64,000 nucleotides of DNA from Candidatus Competibacter denitrificans Run_A_D11 (GCF_001051235.1 NZ_CBTJ020000055.1:62001-126000), one strand, 5' to 3'; counted from the stretch's first letter, positions 1 to 8,856 are shown. Made by a program: numbers and translations. The notes: generated by a model from the letters alone, not told the origin.

Positions 1-339
1 CATCGCAGTGCGTTTGTAGTCGTGATAGGCGCGGGCGTCGAGATCGGTGATGGCGTGACCGTGGATGATGACCTGCGCGCGGCGGTCGCTGCTGGGTTTG
101 AGCAATACCGGGTTGAAGTCGATACGCGGGGCAAGTCCAGCGGCTTGCGCTTGCAGGGCCTGGGCGCGGCCGATTTCACCGCCATCGACCGTCACCGCTG
201 AATTCAAGGCCATGTTCTGGGATTTGAACGGCGCGACCCGCACCCCGCGCCGGTGCAGGATGCGGCACAGGGCGGCAACCAGGGTGGATTTACCCGCGTC
301 GGAGGTGCAGCCCTGTACCATTAAGGCTTTTTTGATCAT
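1..339 (-). CDS. cobQ: Cobyric acid synthase, N-terminal part (cut by window edge)
   Basis: Only the first 113 codons are inside the window; the gene runs off the left edge. The product starts [19 protein letters not shown], the P-loop of the CobQ/CbiP amidotransferases, and continues with [14 protein letters not shown], a CobQ signature. The family uses glutamine and ATP to amidate side chains b, d, e and g of adenosylcobyrinate a,c-diamide in the cytoplasm. It belongs to the B12 pathway encoded further right on the same strand, but is separated from cobB by about 5 kb of unrelated redox genes. Confidence 0.9.
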   Translation of the reverse strand, partial: MIKKALMVQGCTSDAGKSTLVAALCRILHRRGVRVAPFKSQNMALNSAVTVDGGEIGRAQALQAQAAGLAPRIDFNPVLLKPSSDRRAQVIIHGHAITDLDARAYHDYKRTAM

Positions 340-422
340 TAGTTTTGCAGGCTTGATGTCGTCCCACTACCATGTTTCACAACGATACCACAGCTGAAAC
401 AGCCTCTAGCTCTACCCCGTGT

Positions 423-1343
423 TCATTTAATGAGTCGCTTCTGACGTGCCGACACGGGGATTTTTCCCCACTCAAATGGGAGCCGATGGACCACCGTCCA
501 GCCAAATAAAACTCTAGTATGCCGTTGGGCGCGTGTTACCCAGGGTCTTGCCTCATATTCCGTAGCTAACGTACCTAGCCCCATAATCGCTAATCGTTTG
601 CTCAAGGTGCGACCATATTCACAGTCGGCGTTCCGTTCATGATGCGCATCAGCCGCACAGCTTGCTGCATCGACATGATTGAAGTAGCGCCCTGAGTCCG
701 TGATGGAGACTGGAGCGCCCAGCCAGTGCCCGACTTCGTGAGCCGCTGTAATTTGGTAATGCGAGTGACCGATCTCATCAATAGTTCGGTCAAAATCGAC
801 ATCTTCGTCGGTAAGGCGGAGTTGGAAGGAATGAAATTGATGACCGGAAGGTTCTGCCAGTTTTACAGCTTCAATCAGCGCATGGGCAGTACTGGTGTTG
901 CCAAAAGGCACGAGCGCGATCTCCAGCCCACAGCGGGCATGAGCGGGCACATTGCGAACGCTGATGAACTCCTTATAGACCTCATCGCTGATATCGGCAC
1001 TAGGATCGCTGCCATCGGGCGGTATAAGAATAAGTTGATTGTTCCACGCTAATTCCACAACCTTCTTGAATTTGATACAGAACGCATTGAACTCGGATTC
1101 TAGCCAACTCCGGCAGCGCCAACGACGTCCATCCGCATCCAATACATCACCTCTTCTAACTTCAGACATAGCGCGAGCGAGATGTTCATGACGGACAAGG
1201 CCAGCGGTGATGGTAGATACTGAGGGATCGCGCGCAAAAAGGCGGACTTTTAGGCGGATTATGAGTCTTGCTGGTTGATTCGAGAGCGCGGGATGCAAGA
1301 CCGAATCAAAGTTACTCTCTTTGATGGTGCGACGGTGGATCAT
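423..1343 (-). CDS. Putative zinc metalloprotease-like protein (HEXXH)
   Basis: Encodes 306 residues from ATG 1343, chosen because AGAAGG lies 5 bases upstream; the open frame extends to 1430 without a comparable site. Residues about 202-206 read HEVGH followed by WLG, giving HEXXHxxG, the zinc site of gluzincin/metzincin-like proteases. Two more histidine/cysteine-rich stretches follow (FNHVDAASCAADAHHERNAD). No signal peptide or membrane segment is obvious. The N-terminal half resembles nothing I recognise. It lies between cobQ and the thioredoxin-like gene, on the cob strand but not obviously part of B12 synthesis. Function unknown; the active-site reading is inference from the motif. Confidence 0.6.
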   Translation of the reverse strand: MIHRRTIKESNFDSVLHPALSNQPARLIIRLKVRLFARDPSVSTITAGLVRHEHLARAMSEVRRGDVLDADGRRWRCRSWLESEFNAFCIKFKKVVELAWNNQLILIPPDGSDPSADISDEVYKEFISVRNVPAHARCGLEIALVPFGNTSTAHALIEAVKLAEPSGHQFHSFQLRLTDEDVDFDRTIDEIGHSHYQITAAHEVGHWLGAPVSITDSGRYFNHVDAASCAADAHHERNADCEYGRTLSKRLAIMGLGTLATEYEARPWVTRAQRHTRVLFGWTVVHRLPFEWGKIPVSARQKRLIK

Positions 1344-1606
1344 AGTGGCCTTCTCTAATACATTTAGGAAAAAATCATTACTCCTATGGTTTATTCCCAG
1401 CCGAAAGCAGGGTAGTTCAAAGCAGAGCAAATTTTAGCACTGGCCAATTACGGCAAAAAAACCAGTCGCCAGCTTCCGGGCCAGCCCAAAGCAATTCATC
1501 GCAACATCGGTTTGTCTGTAACGTAGCAGTCTGCCGCTGTAGCAAACCTCTAAATAATATGAACATTATCTGTAATAAAGCGGCACAATACCTCTTGAAT
1601 AGCAAC

Positions 1607-1641
1607 CATGCCCGGCGCGAGCCGGGTACGGTTGGGGCATG
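1607..1641 (-). terminator. Hairpin downstream of thioredoxin-like gene
   Basis: Nested inverted repeats: an inner stem CCCGGC/GCCGGG (1611-1626) within outer arms CATGCCC (1607-1613) and GGGGCATG (1634-1641), starting 10 bases past the stop of the minus-strand thioredoxin-like gene. There is no clear U-tract, so termination is only plausible. I see no gene in the rest of 1344-1606; a 62-codon open frame there has no ribosome site or recognisable product. Confidence 0.35.
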
Positions 1642-1650
1642 AGGCTAAGT

Positions 1651-2103
1651 TTAGCCTTGAAGTTGTTTTTCAATATCCGAAGCTTTCACCAGAGCATCGG
1701 ATCGACTGACTTCATTTTTTTCCTTATACAGAATTAACACGCCCTGCATACCGACGTTGAATTTTTTCAAGCTTGCCGTATCGTTGTCATAACTGACAAC
1801 GAGCACCTTAAGATCCTTGTAGTGCGGATTGGCATAAATTTCGTTTAATGCCTGCTTTTGCGAGGCGCATACGGGACAGCCTTTTTTGTGAAAGGCGACC
1901 AGGAATGGTTTGCCACTGGCCTGCGCATCGCTAAAAGCTCCCTCTTTAAAAGGCATCTCATGGCTCATTTCCTTTTTCTCCATCGACATGAAGCTTTCTT
2001 TGGTCATCATTTTATCCTCGGCGGCGGAAGCGGGGCTGAGAGCCGCCGTCCCGATGGTGAGCACCGCGCCGACTATGATTGATAACCTATTGATTTTATT
2101 CAT
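1651..2103 (-). CDS. Secreted thioredoxin-like protein (CPVC)
   Basis: 150 residues. An N-terminal signal peptide (positively charged start, hydrophobic core, AxA at about 25-28) predicts periplasmic export. The thioredoxin-like fold follows, with redox motif CPVC at residues 76-79 after FLVAFHKKG, and a typical LKVLVVSYDND strand. It probably reduces or oxidises periplasmic disulfides. It is transcribed divergently from the ECF sigma factor gene and is preceded by a GTAACC-N16-CGTA promoter matching those of sigF and dipZ, so it is inferred to belong to the same regulon. The exact partner is unknown; DipZ encoded 1.4 kb away is a candidate electron donor. Confidence 0.8.
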   Translation of the reverse strand: MNKINRLSIIVGAVLTIGTAALSPASAAEDKMMTKESFMSMEKKEMSHEMPFKEGAFSDAQASGKPFLVAFHKKGCPVCASQKQALNEIYANPHYKDLKVLVVSYDNDTASLKKFNVGMQGVLILYKEKNEVSRSDALVKASDIEKQLQG

Positions 2104-2160
2104 TTTTAACTCAAAAATCAGGTTGAGGGATAGAAGGACGGATTGGCCTTCTGATGGTCT

Positions 2161-2186
2161 TACGGTCGTTCGGTGCCATAGGTTAC
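2161..2186 (-). promoter_or_regulatory. ECF-type promoter for thioredoxin-like gene
   Basis: On the minus strand: GTAACC (2186-2181), a 16-base spacer, then CGTA (2164-2161). The ATG of the thioredoxin-like gene is 58 bases further on. The architecture resembles promoters of SigF-type ECF sigma factors. Two matching sites occur at 2198-2223 and 3429-3455. Confidence 0.6.
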
Positions 2187-2197
2187 AAGGTGCATTT

Positions 2198-2223
2198 GTA
2201 ACTTTGAGAGGGCTTTGAGCGTA
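2198..2223 (+). promoter_or_regulatory. ECF-type promoter for sigma factor gene (possibly leaderless)
   Basis: GTAACT (2198-2203), exactly 16 bases, then CGTA (2220-2223), only 4 bases before the ATG at 2228. A start site about 5-8 bases past the -10 would coincide with the ATG, which fits a leaderless autoregulated transcript. No Shine-Dalgarno sequence is well placed for ATG 2228, in agreement with this. Confidence 0.55.
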
Positions 2224-2227
2224 ATCA

Positions 2228-2803
2228 ATGCTAAGCGAGCGAGAATCCGATGAGCTGGATCAATTGCTCAAGCGGCTGGTAACGGAAACGCGCCACGGCC
2301 AGGCGGCCAGCTACAAAAAGCTGTTGGAAACCCTGGCGCCTATGGTGCGACGCAGTGCGGCTTCGCTTCTGGTGCGCTGTGGGCAAACCGCGATGACGGA
2401 AGACGTGACCCAGGAAGTATTGATCGCCATCCATCTCAAACTCCATACCTATGATGCCGGTCTCTCTTTCATCGCGTGGCTGCGGGCTGTGACCCGACAT
2501 AAGGTGATCGATGCCTTACGTCGTAACAAAATGCCGGTTTCCTCAATGGAGGAAGCAGGATTTGCAGAACCTGCTGATCCAGAAAATTTCGAGGAAATCC
2601 AAAGCGTCAGGCACGATCTCCAGAAGCTGCTGGCGCAATTGAAGCCCCCGGCTGGCGAGATTATCCATGCACTCAAGGTCGAGGGCGTAACGGTTCAAGA
2701 ATTGGCGACGCGCTATAAAATGACTGAAAGTAATATCAAAATCATCGTGCATCGCGGGCTGCAAAAACTATCTGCAATGATCGCTTACAGCAAGGCGACA
2801 TAA
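2228..2803 (+). CDS. ECF-family RNA polymerase sigma factor (SigF-like)
   Basis: 191 residues with the two-domain ECF layout: region 2 at about 25-95 (the stretch with EDVTQEVLIAIHLKLHTYD and FIAWLRAVTRHKVIDALRR) and region 4 at about 125-185 (LKVEGVTVQELATRYKMTESNIKIIVHRGLQKL, an HTH). It would direct RNA polymerase to a small regulon. The stop TAA and the next ATG are adjacent (2803/2804), coupling it to an NrsF-type membrane protein, the arrangement known for Caulobacter SigF/NrsF. Matching promoter motifs before itself, the divergent thioredoxin-like gene and dipZ suggest it controls a periplasmic thiol and methionine repair response. Confidence 0.9.
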   Translation: MLSERESDELDQLLKRLVTETRHGQAASYKKLLETLAPMVRRSAASLLVRCGQTAMTEDVTQEVLIAIHLKLHTYDAGLSFIAWLRAVTRHKVIDALRRNKMPVSSMEEAGFAEPADPENFEEIQSVRHDLQKLLAQLKPPAGEIIHALKVEGVTVQELATRYKMTESNIKIIVHRGLQKLSAMIAYSKAT

Positions 2804-3427
2804 ATGAAGACCGATGATCTGATCACCCTATTGTCGCAATCGCCCCAGCCGAGAAAACCGCTGTCATTTTCATTGGTTCTCCTGGCATGTCTGGCGATGA
2901 TGACCGCATTCACTGTGTTCGTCCCTGGCTTGCGGCCGGACTTGGCTATAGCCCGTATGGCAGTCGTTCATAAAACGATTTTATTGGGTGCAGCCGCCGG
3001 TATGGCGGGGTTTTTATTGAAGAATGCTGCAAAACCAATGCCTGATGATCAGGGCGTTAAGCTTTATCTCTGGCTGCTTGTGGCTTTATATCTTGGATCA
3101 ATCTTCTTTGAGTTGATTACAACGCCTTTATCCCGGATCGCCGGATTTTTTTATACCGTGAATTTCCCAGAGTGTTTATTTTTCGTCACGCTTTATGGCG
3201 CGGTGGGGTCATGGATTTTGCTCTGGCTGATGCGTTTTTATGCGCCCCATGATCTTAAAAAAGCAGGAATGACCATCGGATTTGCAGCAGCGACAACGGG
3301 CGCTGTGGGTTATTCGCTTCATTGTACAATCGACAGCCCTGTCTTTATTACTATTGCATACGGTCTTCCGGTGCTTTTGGTATCGGTCATTATGCGGAAG
3401 CTGGCCGACAAATTTATTCGATGGTGA
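2804..3427 (+). CDS. nrsF: NrsF-type (DUF1109) membrane anti-sigma factor
   Basis: 207 residues, starting immediately after the sigma factor stop. The N-terminus KTDDLITLLSQSPQP is typical of DUF1109/NrsF proteins. About six hydrophobic helices follow (approximately 22-45, 60-78, 90-108, 122-145, 155-172, 180-200). The family holds the partner ECF sigma factor inactive at the inner membrane and releases it under oxidative or metal stress; conserved cysteines have been implicated in sensing. Here cysteines occur at about residues 29, 127 and 171. Assignment rests on gene order plus the N-terminal motif and topology. Confidence 0.8.
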   Translation: MKTDDLITLLSQSPQPRKPLSFSLVLLACLAMMTAFTVFVPGLRPDLAIARMAVVHKTILLGAAAGMAGFLLKNAAKPMPDDQGVKLYLWLLVALYLGSIFFELITTPLSRIAGFFYTVNFPECLFFVTLYGAVGSWILLWLMRFYAPHDLKKAGMTIGFAAATTGAVGYSLHCTIDSPVFITIAYGLPVLLVSVIMRKLADKFIRW

Positions 3428-3428
3428 T

Positions 3429-3455
3429 GTAACCCGCTTACTCCATGCCAGCGTA
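3429..3455 (+). promoter_or_regulatory. ECF-type promoter for dipZ-msrB
   Basis: GTAACC (3429-3434), 17-base spacer, CGTA (3452-3455), 35 bases before the dipZ ATG. The motif begins two bases past the nrsF stop codon. It is the third copy of the motif in this 1.3-kb segment. Confidence 0.55.
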
Positions 3456-3490
3456 AGGTTGTTTGAAAACACGCCTTATGGAGCAAAGCA

Positions 3491-5083
3491 ATGATCGATC
3501 TGACTCAATCCGCACTGGCCCTCGCCGAGGGTTTTGGCCTGGCCTTTTCACCTTGCATCCTGCCGATCTTACCCTTGATTCTGGCTTCATCCGCTAGCGG
3601 TGGTCGTTGGCGGGCCTTGGAGATTGTTAGCGGCTTCATCCTCAGTTTTACCGCGTTCGCCCTGGTTTCGAGACAAATTCTGGCGACGACCGGTATCCAG
3701 CAGGATCAAATTCAATTCGGCGCTTTCCTGCTGCTGTTGGCTTTTGGCCTGGTGATGCTCGTTCCCCGGCTCGAAGAAAAGTTCGCGGCCCTCACCGGTG
3801 GATTGGCCGAGCGCGCGAATACAGCCAGCAATCGGCCAATCTCGACGCGGGCGGGCGGCGGCTTGATCGTTGGCGCACTGATCGGGGTGGTCTGGACGCC
3901 GTGCGCCGGGCCGATCCTCGCGGTTGCGTTACTACAAGTGATTCAGTCACAAACGAATTTGGACGCCGTAGCCACCATCGGTGCGTTTAGCATCGGGGCG
4001 GGTCTACCCATGCTGATTATCGGCTATTTTGGCCAGGCGCTCATTCGCTACATTCGCGCCCTGTCCCGCCATGCGGTGGTCATCCGCCGCGCTATGGGCA
4101 TCGTGATCGTGGTGTTTTCGATCATGGGGCTGTCCGGCTTTAACCTCGGCGAGTGGGTCGTCACAGCGGCTGGTGCGGCTGGACAACCCACGCCCGCGCC
4201 AAGCCAGTTGCAAGAGGGCCTGGCGCAGCCCTACCCAGCCCCTGAGATCAGCGGTATTAGCCACTGGTTGAATTCAGCGCCGCTGGACAAGACCGCGCTC
4301 AAAGGCAAAGTCGTGCTGATCGATTTCTGGACGTATTCCTGCATTAATTGCATCCGCACCTTGCCGTATCTCAAAGCCTGGTATGAAAAATATAAGGATC
4401 AGGGTCTGGTCATTATTGGCGTTCATGCCCCGGAATTCGCTTTTGAAGCCAAGATCGAAAATGTAGAGAAAGCAATCCAGAAATTTGGCATTACTTATCC
4501 AGTCGCTATGGATAATGATTTTTCTACCTGGAAAAATTATAAAAACCGCTATTGGCCCGCGCATTATTTAATCGACCGAACCGGCCAGGTGGTTTATAGC
4601 CATTTTGGTGAAGGTCAATACGAATTAACTGAAGCCAATATTCGCCAACTGCTGGGCCTTAAAGAGAAACCCCAGGTTGATGTTGATAAAGAGGCTAGGG
4701 TAGCGGCAAGCCAGACCCCGGAAACTTATCTGGGAACAGACCGATCCGAGCATGAATCCACAGCGGATAAAGAGGCGCTACCGCTGCATTTTTGGGCATT
4801 ACAGGGGAAATGGTTGCGAACCGGTGAATACATTCAGTCCCAGGCTAAAAACGCCGCCTTGACCCTTCATTATCGCGCCAAAAAGGTTTTCCTGGTCATG
4901 GAAAGCCAAGACCAGACACCCCGAACGGTTCTTATCAGGCAAAAGAGCACCGAAAAGCGCCTGACTGTTGATGACTCCAAACTGTATGAAATCGCCCTCA
5001 ACCCGGCCCAGGAAAATAATTGGGTCAGCATTATTGCTGAAAACCCTGGCTTGAGACTGTTTGTTTTTACCTTTGAGAGTTAG
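3491..5083 (+). CDS. dipZ: DipZ: CcdA-type thiol transporter fused to thioredoxin domain
   Basis: 530 residues. Residues 1-220 are a CcdA/DsbD-beta-like membrane domain with paired cysteines C22 (SPCILP) and C138 (TPCAGP). Residues about 255-395 are a periplasmic TlpA/thioredoxin domain with CINC at 284-287. The C-terminal 130 residues form the extra beta-rich domain of DipZ proteins. It passes electrons from cytoplasmic thioredoxin across the inner membrane to periplasmic clients. A GGAG ribosome site precedes ATG 3491. msrB follows after 10 bases, so reduced DipZ probably regenerates the secreted MsrB; that partnership is inferred from the operon. Confidence 0.9.
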   Translation: MIDLTQSALALAEGFGLAFSPCILPILPLILASSASGGRWRALEIVSGFILSFTAFALVSRQILATTGIQQDQIQFGAFLLLLAFGLVMLVPRLEEKFAALTGGLAERANTASNRPISTRAGGGLIVGALIGVVWTPCAGPILAVALLQVIQSQTNLDAVATIGAFSIGAGLPMLIIGYFGQALIRYIRALSRHAVVIRRAMGIVIVVFSIMGLSGFNLGEWVVTAAGAAGQPTPAPSQLQEGLAQPYPAPEISGISHWLNSAPLDKTALKGKVVLIDFWTYSCINCIRTLPYLKAWYEKYKDQGLVIIGVHAPEFAFEAKIENVEKAIQKFGITYPVAMDNDFSTWKNYKNRYWPAHYLIDRTGQVVYSHFGEGQYELTEANIRQLLGLKEKPQVDVDKEARVAASQTPETYLGTDRSEHESTADKEALPLHFWALQGKWLRTGEYIQSQAKNAALTLHYRAKKVFLVMESQDQTPRTVLIRQKSTEKRLTVDDSKLYEIALNPAQENNWVSIIAENPGLRLFVFTFES

Positions 5084-5093
5084 GAGTAAAACG

Positions 5094-5591
5094 ATGCGTT
5101 GGCTATGGTTCCCTTTGCTTTTAATCGCCACAGCAGCCTATCCACGAGAGATGACTATGAATAAAGAAACCAAGGAAAGTGCCTTAAAACACTTAACACC
5201 CGAACAATATCAAGTGACCCAGCAGGCCGGAACCGAGCCGCCATTTAAGAATGCCTATTGGGACAACCATCAAGAGGGCATTTACGTGGATATCGTCTCT
5301 GGCGAGCCGCTGTTTTCATCGTGGGACAAGTTTGATTCCGGCACGGGGTGGCCCAGCTTCACCAAGCCCATCAACAGCGCGAGCATTAAAAGCCTGCCGG
5401 ATCACAGTTACGGCATGGGGCGGGTTGAGGTGAGATCCGCCAAAGCGGATTCGCATTTGGGGCATGTCTTTGACGACGGTCCTGCCGATCAGGGCGGTTT
5501 GCGCTATTGCATCAACTCGGCGTCCTTGCGGTTTATCCCCAAAGACCAATTGGAGGCTGAGGGCTATACGGAATTCAAGAAACAAGATTGA
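5094..5591 (+). CDS. msrB: Peptide-methionine (R)-S-oxide reductase, secreted
   Basis: 165 residues from ATG 5094, chosen because TAGGAG lies upstream; the longer frame would overlap dipZ. An N-terminal hydrophobic stretch (about residues 2-16, [14 protein letters not shown]) looks like a signal peptide. The MsrB core follows: [20 protein letters not shown], then [13 protein letters not shown], with catalytic Cys139 in RYCINS. The zinc-binding CxxC pairs of many MsrBs are absent. The family reduces methionine-R-sulfoxide in oxidised proteins. Being exported and co-transcribed with dipZ, it is probably a periplasmic repair enzyme. It ends convergently with cobB. Confidence 0.92.
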   Translation: MRWLWFPLLLIATAAYPREMTMNKETKESALKHLTPEQYQVTQQAGTEPPFKNAYWDNHQEGIYVDIVSGEPLFSSWDKFDSGTGWPSFTKPINSASIKSLPDHSYGMGRVEVRSAKADSHLGHVFDDGPADQGGLRYCINSASLRFIPKDQLEAEGYTEFKKQD

Positions 5592-5610
5592 AGGGCCTGA
5601 AAACCATGCC

Positions 5611-6891
5611 CTATAGAAACAGCCGCGCAGCAGCTTCCGGGTTAGCAGGAAAATAAAAATGCATGTAGCTGGCAATCAGTCGCTGGCGGCGGTAGATCGC
5701 CTCACTACCGCGTCCATTCAACTTGATGGCATGACCGGTCGGTTCCAGCGGGGTTTCCGTGGTGGAATAGTGGAAGGTGTGACCAGTTAGCCGCCCTTCC
5801 GGCAGTTCGGCGCTCAGCATTCCCAGCCCGGCCAGCTTCGGCTGCATCCGCACCGCTCCCGGTAATAGGCCGAAGGTGGGGTAGGCGACGCCTTCCACCG
5901 TATACAGCGTGTCGAAACAGGCCATCATCCCGCCACATTCGGCCAGTAGCGGCTTGCCCACCGCCACCTGCGTAGCCAGCGCCTGAGCCATCGCCCGATT
6001 AGCCGCCAGCGTCGGGCCGTGCAGTTCGGGATAGCCGCCGGGCAACCAGATCGCATCGCAGGGCGGCGGCGCGGCATCGGCTAATGGTGAGAAGAAATGC
6101 AGAGTTGCGCCCAGCGCTGCCAGGCATTCCAGATTGGCCGGATACAGGAAGCAAAACGCGGCATCACGGGCGACGGCGATAATTTTTCCAGCCAGCAATG
6201 GCGGCAAAATCGGCGCGGGTGCGGCGATAAATTCCACGGTGGGCGGCAAAGTAGCGGCTTCGGTGGCGGTGAGTAGATCGGCCATCCGTTCAATGCGGGC
6301 GTCGAGATCGGCGATTTCGGCAGCAGGCAATAACCCCAGATGGCGTTCCGGCAGTGCGGCGGCGGCATCACGCGGCAGATGACCCAGCCAGGCAATATCG
6401 GCGGGTAAAGTCTGCCGACAAAGCTGGGCGTGGTAAGCGCTACCGACCCGATTGGCCAGCACATGGCTGATCGGCGCACCGTCGCGGTAGTGCTTCAAGC
6501 CCCACACCACCGCGCCAAAGCTGCCCGCCATCGCATCCGCATCCTGCACCAGCAGGATCGGCAGGCCAAGCCGCCGGGCCAGTTCCGCCGCGGATGGTTC
6601 GCCATCATGCAGGCCCATCACGCCTTCTACCAGGATCAGATCGGCCGTGGCAGCGGCTCTGGCCAGACGCCAGGCGGCATCGGCTTCACCCGCCATGCGA
6701 AAATCAAGGTTCTCGCACGGCTGGCCGGATGCCAGCGCATGAATCTGCGGATCAAGGAAATCGGGGCCGCATTTGAAGACACGCACCCGACGGCCTTGCC
6801 GGACATGCAGTCGGGCCAGCGCCGCAACCACTGTGGTTTTGCCCTGGCCCGAAGCCGGTGCGGCGACCAGTAAGGCGGGACAAGTCGGCAT
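5611..6891 (-). CDS. cobB: Cobyrinate a,c-diamide synthase
   Basis: 426 residues. The N-terminal dethiobiotin-synthetase-like domain has the P-loop APASGQGKTT at 11-20 and KCGPDFLDPQ. The C-terminal class I glutaminase domain carries the nucleophile in LLAECGGMM and a late HTFHYS histidine. It amidates the a and c carboxylates of (hydrogeno)cobyrinate using glutamine and ATP. Its ATG overlaps the cobO stop (ATGA), so it is the last gene of the cobE-cobJ-cobO-cobB run and ends 19 bases from the convergent msrB stop. Confidence 0.95.
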   Translation of the reverse strand: MPTCPALLVAAPASGQGKTTVVAALARLHVRQGRRVRVFKCGPDFLDPQIHALASGQPCENLDFRMAGEADAAWRLARAAATADLILVEGVMGLHDGEPSAAELARRLGLPILLVQDADAMAGSFGAVVWGLKHYRDGAPISHVLANRVGSAYHAQLCRQTLPADIAWLGHLPRDAAAALPERHLGLLPAAEIADLDARIERMADLLTATEAATLPPTVEFIAAPAPILPPLLAGKIIAVARDAAFCFLYPANLECLAALGATLHFFSPLADAAPPPCDAIWLPGGYPELHGPTLAANRAMAQALATQVAVGKPLLAECGGMMACFDTLYTVEGVAYPTFGLLPGAVRMQPKLAGLGMLSAELPEGRLTGHTFHYSTTETPLEPTGHAIKLNGRGSEAIYRRQRLIASYMHFYFPANPEAAARLFL

Positions 6892-7490
6892 CAGAACTCA
6901 ATCCCCGGCATGGCCTGCACGCCGGCCTGAAAGGCATGTTTCACTAGATTCATTTCGGTCACGGTGTCGGCGATGGTGATCAATTCCGGCGGTGCGGCGC
7001 GACCGGTGACGATGAGATGCTGCATGGGTGGTCGGGCGCAGATCGCCGCCAGCACGGGTTCAAGTTCCAGCCAGCGGTATTTGAAAACATAGGTAAATTC
7101 ATCAAGGATCAGCAGATTAACGGCGGGATCAGTCAGCGCCTGTTGCGCTGTTTCCCAGGCGGCGCGGGCGGCGGCGGCATCGCGTTTGGCGTCCTGCGTC
7201 TCCCAGGTAAAGCCTTCACCCATGACCTGCCATTGCACACCAGGCTGGCGGCGGAAGAACGCTTCTTCACCGGTATCGCTGCGGCTTTTGACGAACTGAA
7301 TCACCACGGCGCGCAAGCCGTGGCCCAGCGCCCGCGCTAGCACGCCGAAAGCCGCTGAGGATTTGCCCTTGCCGATGCCGGTATGCAGCAGGAACACCCC
7401 GCGTTGAATTTGAGCCGCGCTGATTTTTTCAGCCACCACCGCCTTTTTGCGCTGCATCCGGGTCTGATGGCGCGTATCTGGCTGGCTCAT
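6891..7490 (-). CDS. cobO: Cob(I)yrinic acid a,c-diamide adenosyltransferase
   Basis: 199 residues. The P-loop GIGKGKSSAAFG (about 38-49) is typical of the CobA/CobO/BtuR family, as are AVVIQFVKS and the late LLILDEFTYVF and LIVTGRAAPPEL motifs. It transfers the adenosyl group of ATP to cob(I)yrinate a,c-diamide and to salvaged corrinoids in the cytoplasm. It overlaps cobJ (stop) and cobB (start) by 4 and 1 bases, which indicates translational coupling. Confidence 0.95.
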   Translation of the reverse strand: MSQPDTRHQTRMQRKKAVVAEKISAAQIQRGVFLLHTGIGKGKSSAAFGVLARALGHGLRAVVIQFVKSRSDTGEEAFFRRQPGVQWQVMGEGFTWETQDAKRDAAAARAAWETAQQALTDPAVNLLILDEFTYVFKYRWLELEPVLAAICARPPMQHLIVTGRAAPPELITIADTVTEMNLVKHAFQAGVQAMPGIEF

Positions 7491-8464
7491 TCCGTAGGAG
7501 CCTCGGCGTCACTGACTTCACCAGCGGGTGGCGGATCATCCGCCAGCACTGCCGCAAGATAATCTTCCGGCAAACGATATTCAGCAGCCAATTCGGCGGC
7601 ACTTTTACCGCTGGCGTGAATCGCCGTCAGCCAGCCCGCTAAGCCTGTGGTCAATGATCGCCCAGCCCGTTCACCGCTTCTGGCGCTGGTTTCGCCATCG
7701 GCGACTTCGTACTTTTGGGTATAGCCGCGCGGTGTCACCATCAAGCCATGTTGGATGAACGTATGGGAATTGCCGATCAACACCGTCGCCAGCATGGCGA
7801 TATCGGCTTCTGCCAGCTTATCCAGCGTGGTGAATTCCAGATGCTGCTTCGGTCGATACGCCGATTTGACGATGGCGACCGGCGTTTGCGGAGCGCGGTG
7901 GCGTAAGAAAATGCGCTGCGCCTCGACGATGTGCTGAACCCGGCGGCCGCTTTTCGGGTTATACAGCGCCACCACGAAATCGGCGTAGGCGGCGGCATCC
8001 AGACGGCGGGCGATGGTTGGCCAGGGTGTCAGCAAATCGGAAAGGGAAATGGCGCAGAAATCGTGAGTCAGCGGCGCACCGACCAGCGATGCACAGGTGT
8101 TGAGCGCCGATGCACCGGGCACGATCTCTACTTGAATCGGTGAATCCGGCGTCCAACCGGCTTGAAACAACACCTCGAAAGTCGGCCCAGCCATGCCATA
8201 CACGCCCGCATCGCCGGATGAGATGATCGCCACTTTTTTACCCTGTTGCGCGTGATCGAGGGCCTCAAGCGCACGATCCAGTTCCTCCGTCATCGCTTTT
8301 TTGATGACTTCCTTACCCTTGATCAGTTCGGCAATCAGGCGGATGTAGGTCACGTAGCCGATCACGGTATCGGCCTCGGCCAGTGCGGCGCGGGCGCGGG
8401 CGGTCAGGTGGTCGAGACTACCCGGCCCCAGGCCGATGAGCATGATTTTTCCGATATTATTCAT
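7487..8464 (-). CDS. cobJ: Precorrin-3B C17-methyltransferase
   Basis: 325 residues. A SAM-dependent tetrapyrrole methylase with the N-terminal IGLGPGSLDHLTARA, the IISSGDAGVYGMAG substrate loop and the VALYNPKSGRR segment of CobJ/CbiH. It carries out ring contraction with methylation at C17. The C-terminal 60-70 residues (from about 250) extend beyond the methylase fold and contain an Ala/Glu/Pro-rich tail. The ATG overlaps the cobE stop. No cobG is visible; with cbiD present, the early steps are probably of the oxygen-independent type. Confidence 0.93.
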   Translation of the reverse strand: MNNIGKIMLIGLGPGSLDHLTARARAALAEADTVIGYVTYIRLIAELIKGKEVIKKAMTEELDRALEALDHAQQGKKVAIISSGDAGVYGMAGPTFEVLFQAGWTPDSPIQVEIVPGASALNTCASLVGAPLTHDFCAISLSDLLTPWPTIARRLDAAAYADFVVALYNPKSGRRVQHIVEAQRIFLRHRAPQTPVAIVKSAYRPKQHLEFTTLDKLAEADIAMLATVLIGNSHTFIQHGLMVTPRGYTQKYEVADGETSARSGERAGRSLTTGLAGWLTAIHASGKSAAELAAEYRLPEDYLAAVLADDPPPAGEVSDAEAPTE

Positions 8465-8856
8465 TAGCTTATTCTGGCAATGGAAACTGTGGCGTTTTTA
8501 CCGTCGGGGCCGCGTCGCCGGTGTTTTTCGATCAACAATTGGCTGGAATCCACGCCAGCGGCCAGCAGCGCTGCTGCTTCCGAGACCGAGGGCGTGCCGG
8601 TGTAGCGGCGCACGGTTTCGGAGGGATTAGGCACCGACACGGCGGCGAGTTCAGCAGCGGAATAATAGCGGATACGCCAGCCATAAGCGGCAGCCAGTTC
8701 AGCAAAACCCGCTTCATCAGCCTTGAGGTCGATGGACGCGACTGCTACCACCTCGGCCAGGCTTGATCCGCAGGCGGTCAGCGCTTCGGCGATGCATTGC
8801 GCGATAGTGGCGGCCGGTGTGCCACGGTCACAGCCGAGGCCGAGGGCGATTTTCAA
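8464..8856 (-). CDS. cobE: CobE / CbiG C-terminal-domain protein
   Basis: 130 residues matching the C-terminal domain of CbiG, known as CobE when encoded alone: ALGLGCDRGTP near the start, VASIDLKADE, and VSEAAALLAAG plus LLIEKHRRRGPDGKNATVS near the end. The start codon is TTG with GAGG nine bases upstream. In B12 synthesis CbiG opens the delta-lactone and releases acetaldehyde; the separate N-terminal half is encoded at 12287-13021, with the cassette array between. Its start is the first codon of this half of the cob cluster, which is now cut off from the riboswitch promoter. Confidence 0.88.
   Translation of the reverse strand: MKIALGLGCDRGTPAATIAQCIAEALTACGSSLAEVVAVASIDLKADEAGFAELAAAYGWRIRYYSAAELAAVSVPNPSETVRRYTGTPSVSEAAALLAAGVDSSQLLIEKHRRRGPDGKNATVSIARIS

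Noticed and set aside
1417..1605. 62-codon frame upstream of the HEXXH gene
   Set aside because: No ribosome site, no motif; overlaps the 5' extension of the neighbouring frame.
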